Shown here one piece after another: positions 8,084-15,779 of a stretch of DNA of 64,000 nucleotides. Where the stretch lies: positions 744,001 through 808,000 of the forward strand of contig NZ_LT635549.1 in assembly GCF_900120155.1 (NCBI RefSeq). The letters run 5' to 3'. Below the pieces are notes generated by a model. It had not been told where the DNA came from, made no database searches, and saw only the letters and a list, made by a program, of their open reading frames with translations. This DNA comes from Clostridium sp. Marseille-P3244 (GTDB taxonomy: Bacteria > Bacillota > Clostridia > Lachnospirales > Lachnospiraceae). The translations under genes were made by a program, and so were the position numbers. Each line of letters starts with the position of its first letter. The stretch's first letter is position 1.

Positions 8084-8887
8084 CTACATTGCAGTAAAGA
8101 TCCACAGATTATCAATCTGGTATTCCAGGGTATTGTAATCCCACAGTCTATTGCTTCGTACGCGGCTGTTGGGATCATTTACTCGGATCTTGCCGTTTTC
8201 TACCTGAGTCAGTACGATAAAATGGCCTGTGGTCGTAAAATCTCCCGGCCGCATACTGCATATGATCGGATGGCCATTTTCCAGAGCGGAGAAGATGTCA
8301 TTTTCATTCAAGGATGCTTCTTCCCCATAAATGCCGAAGTGCGTTGCGCCTTCTGTCATCAGAGACCAGCTGGTTCCGGAATCACCGGCATAATATCCGG
8401 CTCCTGCCGCAAACTGAGCTACTTTATACGGAGTGATGGAAGGATCTCCGGTCAGCCCTGCCGCGACCATTGCGAGCGCGGTGGGACCACAGCCGTTCAC
8501 GGCGATCATATTATCTCCGTATATTGCATATCCCCAGCGTTCATCCCACTGGAGAAGAAGGGGAATTTCTCCCTGGATGACATCTCCCACTGTTTCGGCA
8601 GGCGGGATATCTTTCTTTTCCGGATAATCCAGGATGAAATCCACTGTTTCACTGTTGTTCTCCAACAGCTCCAGAAGTTCCTTCGGATACTGGTTCTTAT
8701 TTGTCATCACCTCCCGGACCTTTCCGTTTGTCAGAGCCGCCATGGCGAGACTCTCTTTACCGCTGATCTTATCTTTTGCCCACAGGACCGCCAGGATCAT
8801 GGGAATGATCAGAGCGATACAGAGCATTCCTTTTACAATGGCCCGGCGTTTTTTTCGTCTTTTATAATATATTGTTTTTTTCACCAT
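8084..8887 (-). CDS. Membrane-anchored C39-like cysteine peptidase
   Basis: A 267-residue protein with a basic N-terminus, one membrane segment at about residues 20-36, and an outward-facing papain-like C39_2 domain. The catalytic set is visible: Gln113 in LLLQWD, Cys133 in NGCGPTA, His222 in GHFIVL and Asp/Asn in NDPNS (238-241). The substrate is unknown. Such stand-alone C39-like proteins are common in Clostridia and are not bacteriocin exporters, because no ABC domain is fused. A TATAAT stands only six bases before the ATG (8894-8899 on the reverse strand) and no ribosome binding site is visible, so the mRNA may be leaderless. The 3' end converges on murA. Confidence 0.85.
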   Translation of the reverse strand: MVKKTIYYKRRKKRRAIVKGMLCIALIIPMILAVLWAKDKISGKESLAMAALTNGKVREVMTNKNQYPKELLELLENNSETVDFILDYPEKKDIPPAETVGDVIQGEIPLLLQWDERWGYAIYGDNMIAVNGCGPTALAMVAAGLTGDPSITPYKVAQFAAGAGYYAGDSGTSWSLMTEGATHFGIYGEEASLNENDIFSALENGHPIICSMRPGDFTTTGHFIVLTQVENGKIRVNDPNSRVRSNRLWDYNTLEYQIDNLWIFTAM

Positions 8888-8965
8888 GAGGAGATTATAG
8901 CCAATATTTCCGATAAATATTTGGAAAGGATTCTTAATTTTTATTGGCAGAATTTTTAAGAAATA

Positions 8966-8993
8966 TTAAGCGCCGGCATCTGACGGCGCTTAA
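8966..8993 (-). terminator. Terminator between uracil permease and C39 peptidase genes
   Basis: TTAAGCGCCG and its exact complement form a 10-base-pair stem around an eight-base loop just after the permease stop on the reverse strand. The transcript then runs into a T-rich stretch. This separates the permease from the peptidase gene downstream. Confidence 0.75.
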
Positions 8994-9007
8994 TTTGTGA
9001 TATGATT

Positions 9008-10267
9008 TTATTCTTCTCTGTCATTGGTCAGACGGAGTTTGTCAAAGATATAGAACATCAATCCCATCAGCATGCCGACCACACAGGCCAGCACCATTCC
9101 CGAGAGCTGGATGCTTCCGAACTGTACGGTGATCCCGGACAGCCCGACGACGAAGATGACGGAAGTCATTGCCATGTTTCTGGACTTATTATAGTCTACC
9201 TGGGATTCTACCAGAATACGAATACCGGATGTCCCGATCATTCCATACAGCAAAAAGGAGATACCGCCAATGACCGGTCCGGGGATTGTATTGATGAGTG
9301 TCGTCATCTTTCCGATAAAGGAACAGATGATAGACAGGACCGCTGCGCCTCCGATGACATACACGCTGTAGACTTTCGTCATTGCCATGACGCCGATATT
9401 TTCTCCGTAGGTGGTTGTCGGAACGGAGCCGATCAGTCCGGAGAGCATGCTGGAGAAGTTATCAGCGAAGAGAGAGCGGTGAAGCCCCGGATCTTTCAGA
9501 AGATCTCTTCCCACGATCTTGCTGGTGACGATCTGATGTCCGATATGCTCCGATGTAATAACGAGAAGCACGGGGATGATGATCACGATCGCCTCCCATT
9601 TGAATTTCGGTATGGAAAAGTTCGGGATTGAAAAGAAAGATGCCGCGGCCACTTCTGAGAAATCCACGATTCCACATGCCAGGGCCGCTATGTATCCGGC
9701 AATAATGGCGATCAGGATCGGAATAACTGACAGAAATCCGCGGAATACGACGGAACCGATTACTGCCGTCAGAAGCGTGACAAGGAATACGATCACATTT
9801 TTTACATCGATCACTTCATCCAGCAGTCCTGCGTTGGATGCTGCTGTTCCTGCAAGCTCCAGACCGATCAGGGCAACTACAGGCCCCATCGCGGCGGGCG
9901 GAAGAACTACGTCGATCCAGTCGGACCCGAATTTGTATATGATAAGTGCCAGTATGCAGCCGAGGAAACCGACTACAACGAAGCCGCCCAGCGCATATTC
10001 ATATCCCCATTCTGAAATTACGATTCCTGCCGGTGCCAGAAACGCGAAGCTGGATCCAAGATATGCGGGCGCGCGTCCTTTTGTGATCAGGATGAAGAGC
10101 AGAGTGCCGACCCCGTTCATGAACAGTACGACCGCCGGATTAATGCCGAATACAAACGGCACAAGCACCGAGGCGCCGAACATTGCGAACATATGCTGGA
10201 TGCTCAAGGGTACCAGCAGTTTAAATGGTACTTTCTCTTCTACCTGGATGATTCTTTTGTTTTCCAT
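9008..10267 (-). CDS. uraA: Uracil/xanthine permease (NCS2 family)
   Basis: A proton-coupled nucleobase symporter in the cytoplasmic membrane that imports uracil for salvage. The 419-residue form starts at the ATG at 10267, which has GGAG seven bases upstream; the frame stays open a further 37 codons but that extension is not protein-like. Family signatures are QHMFAMFGASVLVP at about residue 22, about a dozen hydrophobic helices, the substrate-region SEHIGHQ with the conserved Glu, and GLIGSVPTTTYGENIG. The leader holds a hairpin five bases before the ribosome binding site. An IS110 element lies directly upstream and may have replaced the native promoter. No pyr genes are adjacent. Confidence 0.92.
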   Translation of the reverse strand: MENKRIIQVEEKVPFKLLVPLSIQHMFAMFGASVLVPFVFGINPAVVLFMNGVGTLLFILITKGRAPAYLGSSFAFLAPAGIVISEWGYEYALGGFVVVGFLGCILALIIYKFGSDWIDVVLPPAAMGPVVALIGLELAGTAASNAGLLDEVIDVKNVIVFLVTLLTAVIGSVVFRGFLSVIPILIAIIAGYIAALACGIVDFSEVAAASFFSIPNFSIPKFKWEAIVIIIPVLLVITSEHIGHQIVTSKIVGRDLLKDPGLHRSLFADNFSSMLSGLIGSVPTTTYGENIGVMAMTKVYSVYVIGGAAVLSIICSFIGKMTTLINTIPGPVIGGISFLLYGMIGTSGIRILVESQVDYNKSRNMAMTSVIFVVGLSGITVQFGSIQLSGMVLACVVGMLMGLMFYIFDKLRLTNDREE

Positions 10268-10282
10268 GTAAATCTCCATTCC

Positions 10283-10302
10283 GCCGCCTTTCAGTTGGCG
10301 GC
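10283..10302 (-). promoter_or_regulatory. GC-rich leader hairpin of the uracil permease
   Basis: On the reverse strand GCCGCC and GGCGGC pair around an eight-base loop, ending five bases before the GGAG ribosome binding site. It could affect translation initiation. I do not see the conserved PyrR-binding loop, so PyrR attenuation is not supported. Confidence 0.4.
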
Positions 10303-10405
10303 ACAAATAGTAATGAAAGTTTCGACTTCCTCTGTCTTTTGCTTTATATTGAAAGCGAGAAGCTATACTACAAAGCACGGGAGGAGGAGTCGTAAAAACT
10401 CCCTC

Positions 10406-10561
10406 GTTTTAGACAGCATGTAAATCAGTGTAAGTTCCACCTTGCAAGCACAAATAAGTGGCTCTGTTAGACCGTACACTAAGAATTGTTTTAACTCTTG
10501 TTAAATGTGTGGTGGTTCAGTCAATGGCTTCTCTCTATTTTTCAGAAAGGAGCTTTTGTCT
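10406..10561 (+). ncRNA. Candidate bridge RNA in the IS110 left end
   Basis: IS110-group elements encode a bridge RNA of about 150-200 nucleotides in the non-coding end upstream of the transposase, which pairs with donor and target DNA. The stretch here has the right size and place and shows foldable parts: CCAC/GTGG around 10437-10461, ACC-ACAC against GTGTGGTGGT, and TTTAAC/GTTAAA around a four-base loop near 10490-10505. The guide loops were not identified. This is inference from position and family. Confidence 0.4.
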
Positions 10562-11824
10562 ATGAAAGTTGTTTATCAAACCTGCTGTGGCGTCGATGTC
10601 CACAAATCTTTTCTCGTTGCCACCATCATCAAAACTACTTCCGGAGTTCAGCCTTCTTATCAGAAGAAACGCTTCTCCACCTTCAACAACTCCATTCTTG
10701 AGTTTAAAAAGTGGCTGTTGGATAATTCCTGCCGTGATGTCTGTATGGAATCTACCGGTAAATATTGGATTCCTGTGTTTAACCTTCTGGAAGACGAATT
10801 AAACGTCACTATCGCCAACCCCAAATGGGTCAAAGCTGTCAAAGGGAACAAGGATGATACCAAGGATTCCAAATGGATTGGGGATCTGTTCAGACTGGGG
10901 CTTGTGCCGGGAAGTTACATACCGTGTAAACCCATCCGTATTCTCAGAGAGTTTACGAGATACCGGTATAAACTGACTTCCTGCAGGAGCAGTGAGAAAA
11001 ATCGGTTTCAGAATGCGCTTACCGTCTGTAATGTCGCATTAGATTCGGTTGTTTCCGATATTTTCGGGAAATCAGCCACCTCTGTGATTGATTACCTTCT
11101 CGAACAGTCCGACAATTCCATCAACCACGAAGAAATATCCTCCAGACTGCTTCGTTCGCTTAAGAAGAAGTCCGAGAGTGTCATTGAGTCCATCGAAGGT
11201 TATCAGATGACTGACGCCCAAAAATATCGCATGCGCCTCGTCCACGCACACATGGATTATATCACATCCACGATTTCAGATATAGACTCTATGATTGATT
11301 CGTTGGTTGAACCTTATGAAAATGCTGTCCAGTTACTGTGTACCCTCCCCGGAGTAGACCGCAGCAGCGCGATCACGATTATCTCTGAGATTGGTACGGA
11401 TATGACACAGTTTTCAAACTCCAAACGTTTATGCTGCTGGGCTGGCCTGACTCCCGGTAATCATGAGTCAGCCGGTAAGAAGAAATCTGTCCGGATTACA
11501 CGTGCCGGCGTCTACCTTAAACCTGCATTGGTACAAGTTGCCCATGCAGCCGTGAAATCCAACAAATCTCCTTATTACAAAGCCAAATATGAACACATCA
11601 TGAAACGTCGGGGTAAGAAGCGTGCCATTATTGCGGTCGCCCGGATGATCCTCACGGCTATCTACCATATGCTGTCTACAGGAGAAGCCTGGAATCCAAC
11701 CGACCTTTACCAGATTGATATGCCTGAGCCTCTGAAAAACAAACAGAAGGAAAAGGCTGTCAAACAGGCTATGAAACTTTTAATTGCTGAGGGACTTATA
11801 AAAGAGTCGCAGCTTGTTTCTTAG
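10562..11824 (+). CDS. IS110-family transposase (DEDD recombinase)
   Basis: A 420-residue transposase. The N-terminal RuvC-like DEDD_Tnp_IS110 domain begins with GVDVHKSF (Asp12) and shows the acidic CMESTGKYW and NKDDTKDS segments. The C-terminal Transposase_20 domain shows LPGVDRSSAITIISEIG and WAGLTPGNHESAGKKKSVRI, the region holding the catalytic Ser of the family. The frame is open further upstream, but the ATG at 10562 with AGAAAGGAG 10 bases before it is the natural start. The frame is intact, so the element may be active. Its base use is more AT-rich than that of the flanking genes, as expected for an acquired element. Confidence 0.93.
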   Translation: MKVVYQTCCGVDVHKSFLVATIIKTTSGVQPSYQKKRFSTFNNSILEFKKWLLDNSCRDVCMESTGKYWIPVFNLLEDELNVTIANPKWVKAVKGNKDDTKDSKWIGDLFRLGLVPGSYIPCKPIRILREFTRYRYKLTSCRSSEKNRFQNALTVCNVALDSVVSDIFGKSATSVIDYLLEQSDNSINHEEISSRLLRSLKKKSESVIESIEGYQMTDAQKYRMRLVHAHMDYITSTISDIDSMIDSLVEPYENAVQLLCTLPGVDRSSAITIISEIGTDMTQFSNSKRLCCWAGLTPGNHESAGKKKSVRITRAGVYLKPALVQVAHAAVKSNKSPYYKAKYEHIMKRRGKKRAIIAVARMILTAIYHMLSTGEAWNPTDLYQIDMPEPLKNKQKEKAVKQAMKLLIAEGLIKESQLVS

Positions 11825-12099
11825 CGTATTTCAACAAAATCAACCCTGTTTCAAATGGCTATTTTTCAATAGCTTGTTTCAGTGCGCCATTTTTCGGCTG
11901 TTCTCTACTTTCTTTCACACTAGTCCTCCTGTTCTCTCATTCTCTACAGTTTGTCATCAGTAGCTGCACCTTTTACATTCTATCACACTATCCGGATAAA
12001 AGGAACGGGAAACTGTCTTTTCAGACCGTGATATTTTTGCGGGAATGAGCCGAACTTTTAAAAAAATTACGCGCATTCCTGAAAAAAGTCTAAAGTGTA

Positions 12100-12128
12100 T
12101 TGACATTTGCCGGAACAGAGGGTAAAGT
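12100..12128 (+). promoter_or_regulatory. Promoter of the SAM riboswitch-metK transcript
   Basis: TTGACA (12100-12105) and TAAAGT (12123-12128) are separated by 17 bases and stand 38 bases before the 5' strand of the riboswitch P1 stem. The 11825-12100 stretch before it holds the IS110 right end and no gene. Confidence 0.75.
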
Positions 12129-12165
12129 CATTTACTGGAACAATACAATAAAACAGACAGACTTT

Positions 12166-12263
12166 CTCTTATTCAGAGCAGTGGAGATACAAAGGATCTG
12201 TGAAGCTGCGGCAACCCCTTGTAAGGAAGGTGCCAACCTGAGCGAGTGATCGAACAATAAGAG
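12166..12263 (+). promoter_or_regulatory. SAM-I (S-box) riboswitch
   Basis: The P1 stem CTCTTATT/AATAAGAG (12166-12173 with 12256-12263) closes a classic S-box core: AGAGCAGTGGAG, the kink-turn region, CTGTGAAGC, GGCAACC and AAGGTGCCAAC are all in the expected order. It binds S-adenosylmethionine and, when bound, favours the terminator just downstream, lowering expression of metK. Confidence 0.96.
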
Positions 12264-12280
12264 GATTGTTACGACAGATT

Positions 12281-12307
12281 AACAGTCCGCTTGTGCGGGC
12301 TGTTTTT
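12281..12307 (+). terminator. Riboswitch-controlled terminator before metK
   Basis: AACAGTCCGC and GCGGGCTGTT pair around a short loop and run into TTTTTT. It lies 17 bases after the S-box P1 stem, the standard arrangement for SAM-dependent premature termination. The 170 bases from here to metK hold no gene. Confidence 0.93.
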
Positions 12308-12477
12308 TGTACTGGCGACGAGACAAAGTCCGGGCCTGCCCGAGGCCTTGGCGACCGCTTACAATCCCGGAATGTGTCTTTTGGCACTTCCGGTGATTAT
12401 CAATAAGGCTGACAGAGCGATCCGGGAGAGAAAGTTATTCCGGGAGAAAATGTCCCGGGTGAAAGAAAGGAGATACT

Positions 12478-13671
12478 ATGGCAGAAGAAAAGATTTTATT
12501 TACATCGGAATCAGTTACAGAGGGACATCCGGACAAGATGTGCGACCAGATATCTGACGCAATACTGGACGCTTTAATGGAGCAGGATCCCATGAGCAGA
12601 GTGGCCTGCGAGACATGCTGTACGACCGGGATGGTAATGGTTATGGGAGAGATCACGACAAACGCATATGTGGATATTCCGAAGATCGTGCGGGATACGG
12701 TGCGGGAGATCGGGTATACAAGGGGGAAATACGGATTTGACGCAGATACCTGCGGCGTGATTACTACCATCGATGAACAGTCCGCGGACATTGCGCTGGG
12801 AGTTGATCAGTCGCTGGAGGCAAAAGAACACAGGTCGGAAGAAGATGCTATTGAGTCCATCGGCGCCGGAGACCAGGGGATGATGTTTGGGTATGCTTCT
12901 GACGAGACGGAGGAGTACATGCCTTATCCCATCGCTATGGCTCATAAGCTGGCCCGCCGGCTGGCTGAGGTAAGAAAAGACGGGACACTGCCTTATCTTA
13001 GGCCGGACGGGAAGACGCAGGTAACAGTGGAGTATGACGAAGACGGGACACCGAAACGGCTGGACGCAGTGGTGCTTTCTACCCAGCATGATCCGGATGT
13101 AACTCAGGAGCAGATCCATGAAGATATCCGGAAATATGTGTTTGACCAGATCCTTCCGAAGGATATGGTGGATGCAGATACAAAATTCTTTATCAATCCC
13201 ACCGGACGCTTTGTGATCGGAGGACCCCATGGCGACAGCGGTCTGACCGGACGAAAGATCATTGTAGACACATACGGCGGCATGGCACGCCACGGCGGCG
13301 GTGCCTTTTCCGGGAAGGACTGCACGAAGGTGGACCGGTCGGCTGCTTACGCAGCCCGTTATGCCGCGAAAAATATCGTGGCAGCAGGCCTGGCAAAACG
13401 CTGCGAGATCCAGCTTGCCTATGCGATCGGCGTGGCAGAGCCGACTTCTGTGTCCGTTGATACATTCGGGACAGGAAAACTTCCGGATACAAAACTGGTA
13501 GAGATCGTACGGGAGAATTTCGATCTGAGGCCGGCGGGCATCATCCGCATGCTGGATCTGCGCAGGCCCATCTATAAACAGACTGCGGCATACGGACACT
13601 TTGGACGCCATGACTTGGATCTGCCGTGGGAGCGGCTGGATAAGGTTGACGAATTGAAAAAATATTTGTAA
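12478..13671 (+). CDS. metK: S-adenosylmethionine synthetase
   Basis: Makes S-adenosylmethionine from methionine and ATP. The 397-residue length is typical. Visible are [19 protein letters not shown] near the N-terminus (methionine and Mg binding), [12 protein letters not shown] in the core, and the [15 protein letters not shown] loop, all diagnostic. The start is ATG with AAAGGAG. The gene is controlled by the S-box riboswitch upstream and closed by a perfect 42-base palindrome downstream. It is monocistronic. Confidence 0.98.
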   Translation: MAEEKILFTSESVTEGHPDKMCDQISDAILDALMEQDPMSRVACETCCTTGMVMVMGEITTNAYVDIPKIVRDTVREIGYTRGKYGFDADTCGVITTIDEQSADIALGVDQSLEAKEHRSEEDAIESIGAGDQGMMFGYASDETEEYMPYPIAMAHKLARRLAEVRKDGTLPYLRPDGKTQVTVEYDEDGTPKRLDAVVLSTQHDPDVTQEQIHEDIRKYVFDQILPKDMVDADTKFFINPTGRFVIGGPHGDSGLTGRKIIVDTYGGMARHGGGAFSGKDCTKVDRSAAYAARYAAKNIVAAGLAKRCEIQLAYAIGVAEPTSVSVDTFGTGKLPDTKLVEIVRENFDLRPAGIIRMLDLRRPIYKQTAAYGHFGRHDLDLPWERLDKVDELKKYL

Positions 13672-13691
13672 AATATTCAGAAAATGGTGCC

Positions 13692-13733
13692 AAAAGGGGA
13701 CAGGCACTTTTTAAAAAGTGCCTGTCCCCTTTT
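13692..13733 (+). terminator. Perfect palindromic terminator after metK
   Basis: Two exactly complementary 21-base arms with centre TTTTT-AAAAA and GGGGACAGGCAC cores end in a T-run. It starts 21 bases after the metK stop. The layout (GC arm, T-run, A-run, GC arm) recurs at 32591-32656 and 63305-63338 with different cores. Confidence 0.85.
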
Positions 13734-13773
13734 TACAGAATTTACAGAATAGTCTAACGAAAGGGAGCCGCAT

Positions 13774-14829
13774 ATGAAGCTGAGGACGAAACTGATTATT
13801 GTATTTATGGCAGTTATGATCCTGCCAACGATTTTTATGAACGTGGCGGTAAATACATTTGCTTCACGGGAAGTAGGAGAGATACAGCAGCTTTATATGA
13901 TTCTTGTCTTTATTACGACAGGACTCCTGATCTACTGGATCTATCGTTCTGTTTCGGTACCTCTGGCTAAGCTGCGGAAAGCGGCGATCAATATAAAAGA
14001 GGGAAATCTGGAATTTGAGATCCGGCAGGAGTCAGATGATGAGATCGGACAGCTCTGCCAGGATTTTGAAGAGATGCGTCTGCGCCTGAAAGCCAATGCG
14101 GAGGAAAAGGTGGAGTTTGACAGGGAGAACAAGGAACTGATCAGCAATATCTCCCATGATCTGAAGACTCCTATCACTGCCATCAAGGGATATGTGGAAG
14201 GGATCATGGATGGTGTGGCAGATACGCCGGAAAAGATGGACAGATATATCAAGACAATATATAATAAAGCTAATGAGATGGACCTTCTGATCAACGAACT
14301 GACACTGTATTCCAAGATCGACACGAACAGGATCCCTTATAATTTCACCACGATCTCCGCCAGAGATTATTTTGAGGACTGTGCGGAGGATCTGCACATG
14401 GAGCTGGAGGCAAAAGGAGCATCGTTTTCCTACCGCAACGATATGGCGGAGGACTGTAAGGTGATCGTGGATCCGGAGCAGCTGCGGAGGGTCATCAATA
14501 ATATCGTATCCAATTCCCTGAAATATATGGACAAGCCAAAGGGAAGGATCACGATGGAAGTGAAGGATGTGGGAGACTTCATCCAGGTCGAGCTGGGTGA
14601 CAACGGGAAAGGGATCGCGGCCCGGGACCTGCCGTATATTTTTGACAGGTTCTACCGTACAGATGCCTCCAGAAACTCGTCCAAGGGCGGGAGCGGCATT
14701 GGTCTTTCGATCGTAAAGAAGATCGTGGAGGAGCACGGAGGAAATATCTGGGCCACCAGTGAAGAGGGCGCTGGTACGACAATGTATTTTGTAATAAGAA
14801 AATATCAGGAGGTACCGATTGATGAGTAA
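13774..14829 (+). CDS. Sensor histidine kinase with minimal extracellular loop
   Basis: A 351-residue membrane kinase of a two-component pair. Two membrane segments (about 7-28 and 40-58) enclose a loop of only about 10 residues, so it probably senses within the membrane or through a partner. A HAMP linker follows, then the HisKA box NISHDLKTP with His128, the N box NNIVSNSLKY, the G1 box DNGKGI, the F box YIFDRFYR and the G2 box GGSGIGLSI. The start is ATG with AAAGGGAG. The stop overlaps the response regulator start by eight bases, so translation is coupled. The kinase gene precedes the regulator gene, the less common order. The stimulus is unknown. Confidence 0.93.
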   Translation: MKLRTKLIIVFMAVMILPTIFMNVAVNTFASREVGEIQQLYMILVFITTGLLIYWIYRSVSVPLAKLRKAAINIKEGNLEFEIRQESDDEIGQLCQDFEEMRLRLKANAEEKVEFDRENKELISNISHDLKTPITAIKGYVEGIMDGVADTPEKMDRYIKTIYNKANEMDLLINELTLYSKIDTNRIPYNFTTISARDYFEDCAEDLHMELEAKGASFSYRNDMAEDCKVIVDPEQLRRVINNIVSNSLKYMDKPKGRITMEVKDVGDFIQVELGDNGKGIAARDLPYIFDRFYRTDASRNSSKGGSGIGLSIVKKIVEEHGGNIWATSEEGAGTTMYFVIRKYQEVPIDE

Positions 14830-15514
14830 GCGTATTTTGATCGTGGAAGACGAAGAGAGCATTGCTGATCTGGAGAAAGACTATCTGGAACTGAGCAACT
14901 TCGAGGTGGAGGTGGCCAATGATGGAGAGATCGGGCTGCAGAAAGGACTTGGGGAAGATTTTGATCTGATCATCCTGGATCTTATGCTTCCGGGCGTAGA
15001 TGGGTTTGAGATCTGCCGCCAGATCAGGGACAAGAAAAATACTCCGATCATTATGGTGTCAGCGAAAAAGGATGATATTGACAAGATCAGGGGTCTGGGT
15101 CTGGGCGCTGATGATTATATGACGAAACCTTTCAGCCCCAGTGAGCTGGTTGCCCGTGTAAAAGCTCATCTTGCCCGCTATGACCGTCTGATCGGCAGCA
15201 ATGTGGAGGAGAATCAGGTGATCGAGATCCGGGGCCTGAAGATTGACACCACCGCGCGGCGTGTCTGGGTCGGCGGAGAGGAGCGTTCCTTTACTACAAA
15301 GGAGTTTGACCTGCTGACATTTCTGGCCAGTCATCCGAATCATGTATATACGAAGGAGGAACTGTTCCGGGAGATCTGGGATATGGAATCTATCGGGGAT
15401 ATCGCCACGGTAACGGTGCATATCAAGAAGATCCGTGAGAAGATCGAGTATGATACGTCCCATCCGCAGTACATTGAGACGATCTGGGGCGTAGGATACC
15501 GGTTTAAAGTATAA
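14822..15514 (+). CDS. OmpR/PhoB-family response regulator
   Basis: A 230-residue DNA-binding regulator, cognate to the overlapping kinase. The receiver domain shows the acidic VEDEES pocket, phospho-acceptor Asp53 in IILDLMLPG and the Lys in TKPFSP. The C-terminal winged helix shows TTKEFDLLTFLASHPNHVYTKEEL and VTVHIKKIREKIE. CAGGAGG stands before the ATG at 14822; a TTG one codon earlier is also in frame. A terminator follows, so the potassium transporter genes downstream are a separate unit. Confidence 0.95.
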   Translation: MSKRILIVEDEESIADLEKDYLELSNFEVEVANDGEIGLQKGLGEDFDLIILDLMLPGVDGFEICRQIRDKKNTPIIMVSAKKDDIDKIRGLGLGADDYMTKPFSPSELVARVKAHLARYDRLIGSNVEENQVIEIRGLKIDTTARRVWVGGEERSFTTKEFDLLTFLASHPNHVYTKEELFREIWDMESIGDIATVTVHIKKIREKIEYDTSHPQYIETIWGVGYRFKV

Positions 15515-15535
15515 ACAGATATAGATACAGAGCGG

Positions 15536-15582
15536 AACCTCGCTGCAGATCCGGGTGTAGCCGGCATCGCGGCGGGGTTTTT
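15536..15582 (+). terminator. Terminator of the two-component operon
   Basis: AACCTCGCTGC (15536-15546) pairs with GCGGCGGGGTT (15569-15579), allowing G-U pairs, and runs into TTTTTAT. It starts 22 bases after the response regulator stop. Confidence 0.75.
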
Positions 15583-15779
15583 ATTCTATAAATATTCAGG
15601 AAGACAGCTTTGTTGGCTGCATGAACCGATGTAAGGAATTTTATAAAATCTTTAGCTCTTTCTTTACATATCCTTCCCTTGTCAAGCTATATACGTCGTG
15701 CTATATTAGATGGGAAATGACTCCCGTGCCGGTATACGGATCAGGCAGCGGGAAGGGAATAAGGGAGATAGAAGTACAT

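Larger units (their letters stand above)
10406..11900 (+). mobile_element. IS110-family insertion sequence (ends approximate)
   Basis: The element is defined by its single IS110-type transposase gene (10562-11824). IS110 elements lack clear terminal inverted repeats and target duplications, so neither end can be fixed by reading. The left end is taken where the uracil-permease leader stops looking native (about 10406), leaving about 155 bases of non-coding left end. The right end lies somewhere after the stop, possibly near the AATAGC hairpin at 11854-11871 or as far as about 11990. The insertion separates the uracil permease from the metK riboswitch region. Confidence 0.7.

Noticed and set aside
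10268..10405. PyrR attenuator in the uracil permease leader
   Set aside because: The conserved PyrR-binding loop was not found; only a simple hairpin near the ribosome binding site is visible.
12291..12557. Open frame from the riboswitch terminator into metK
   Set aside because: It begins inside the terminator stem and overlaps metK in another frame.
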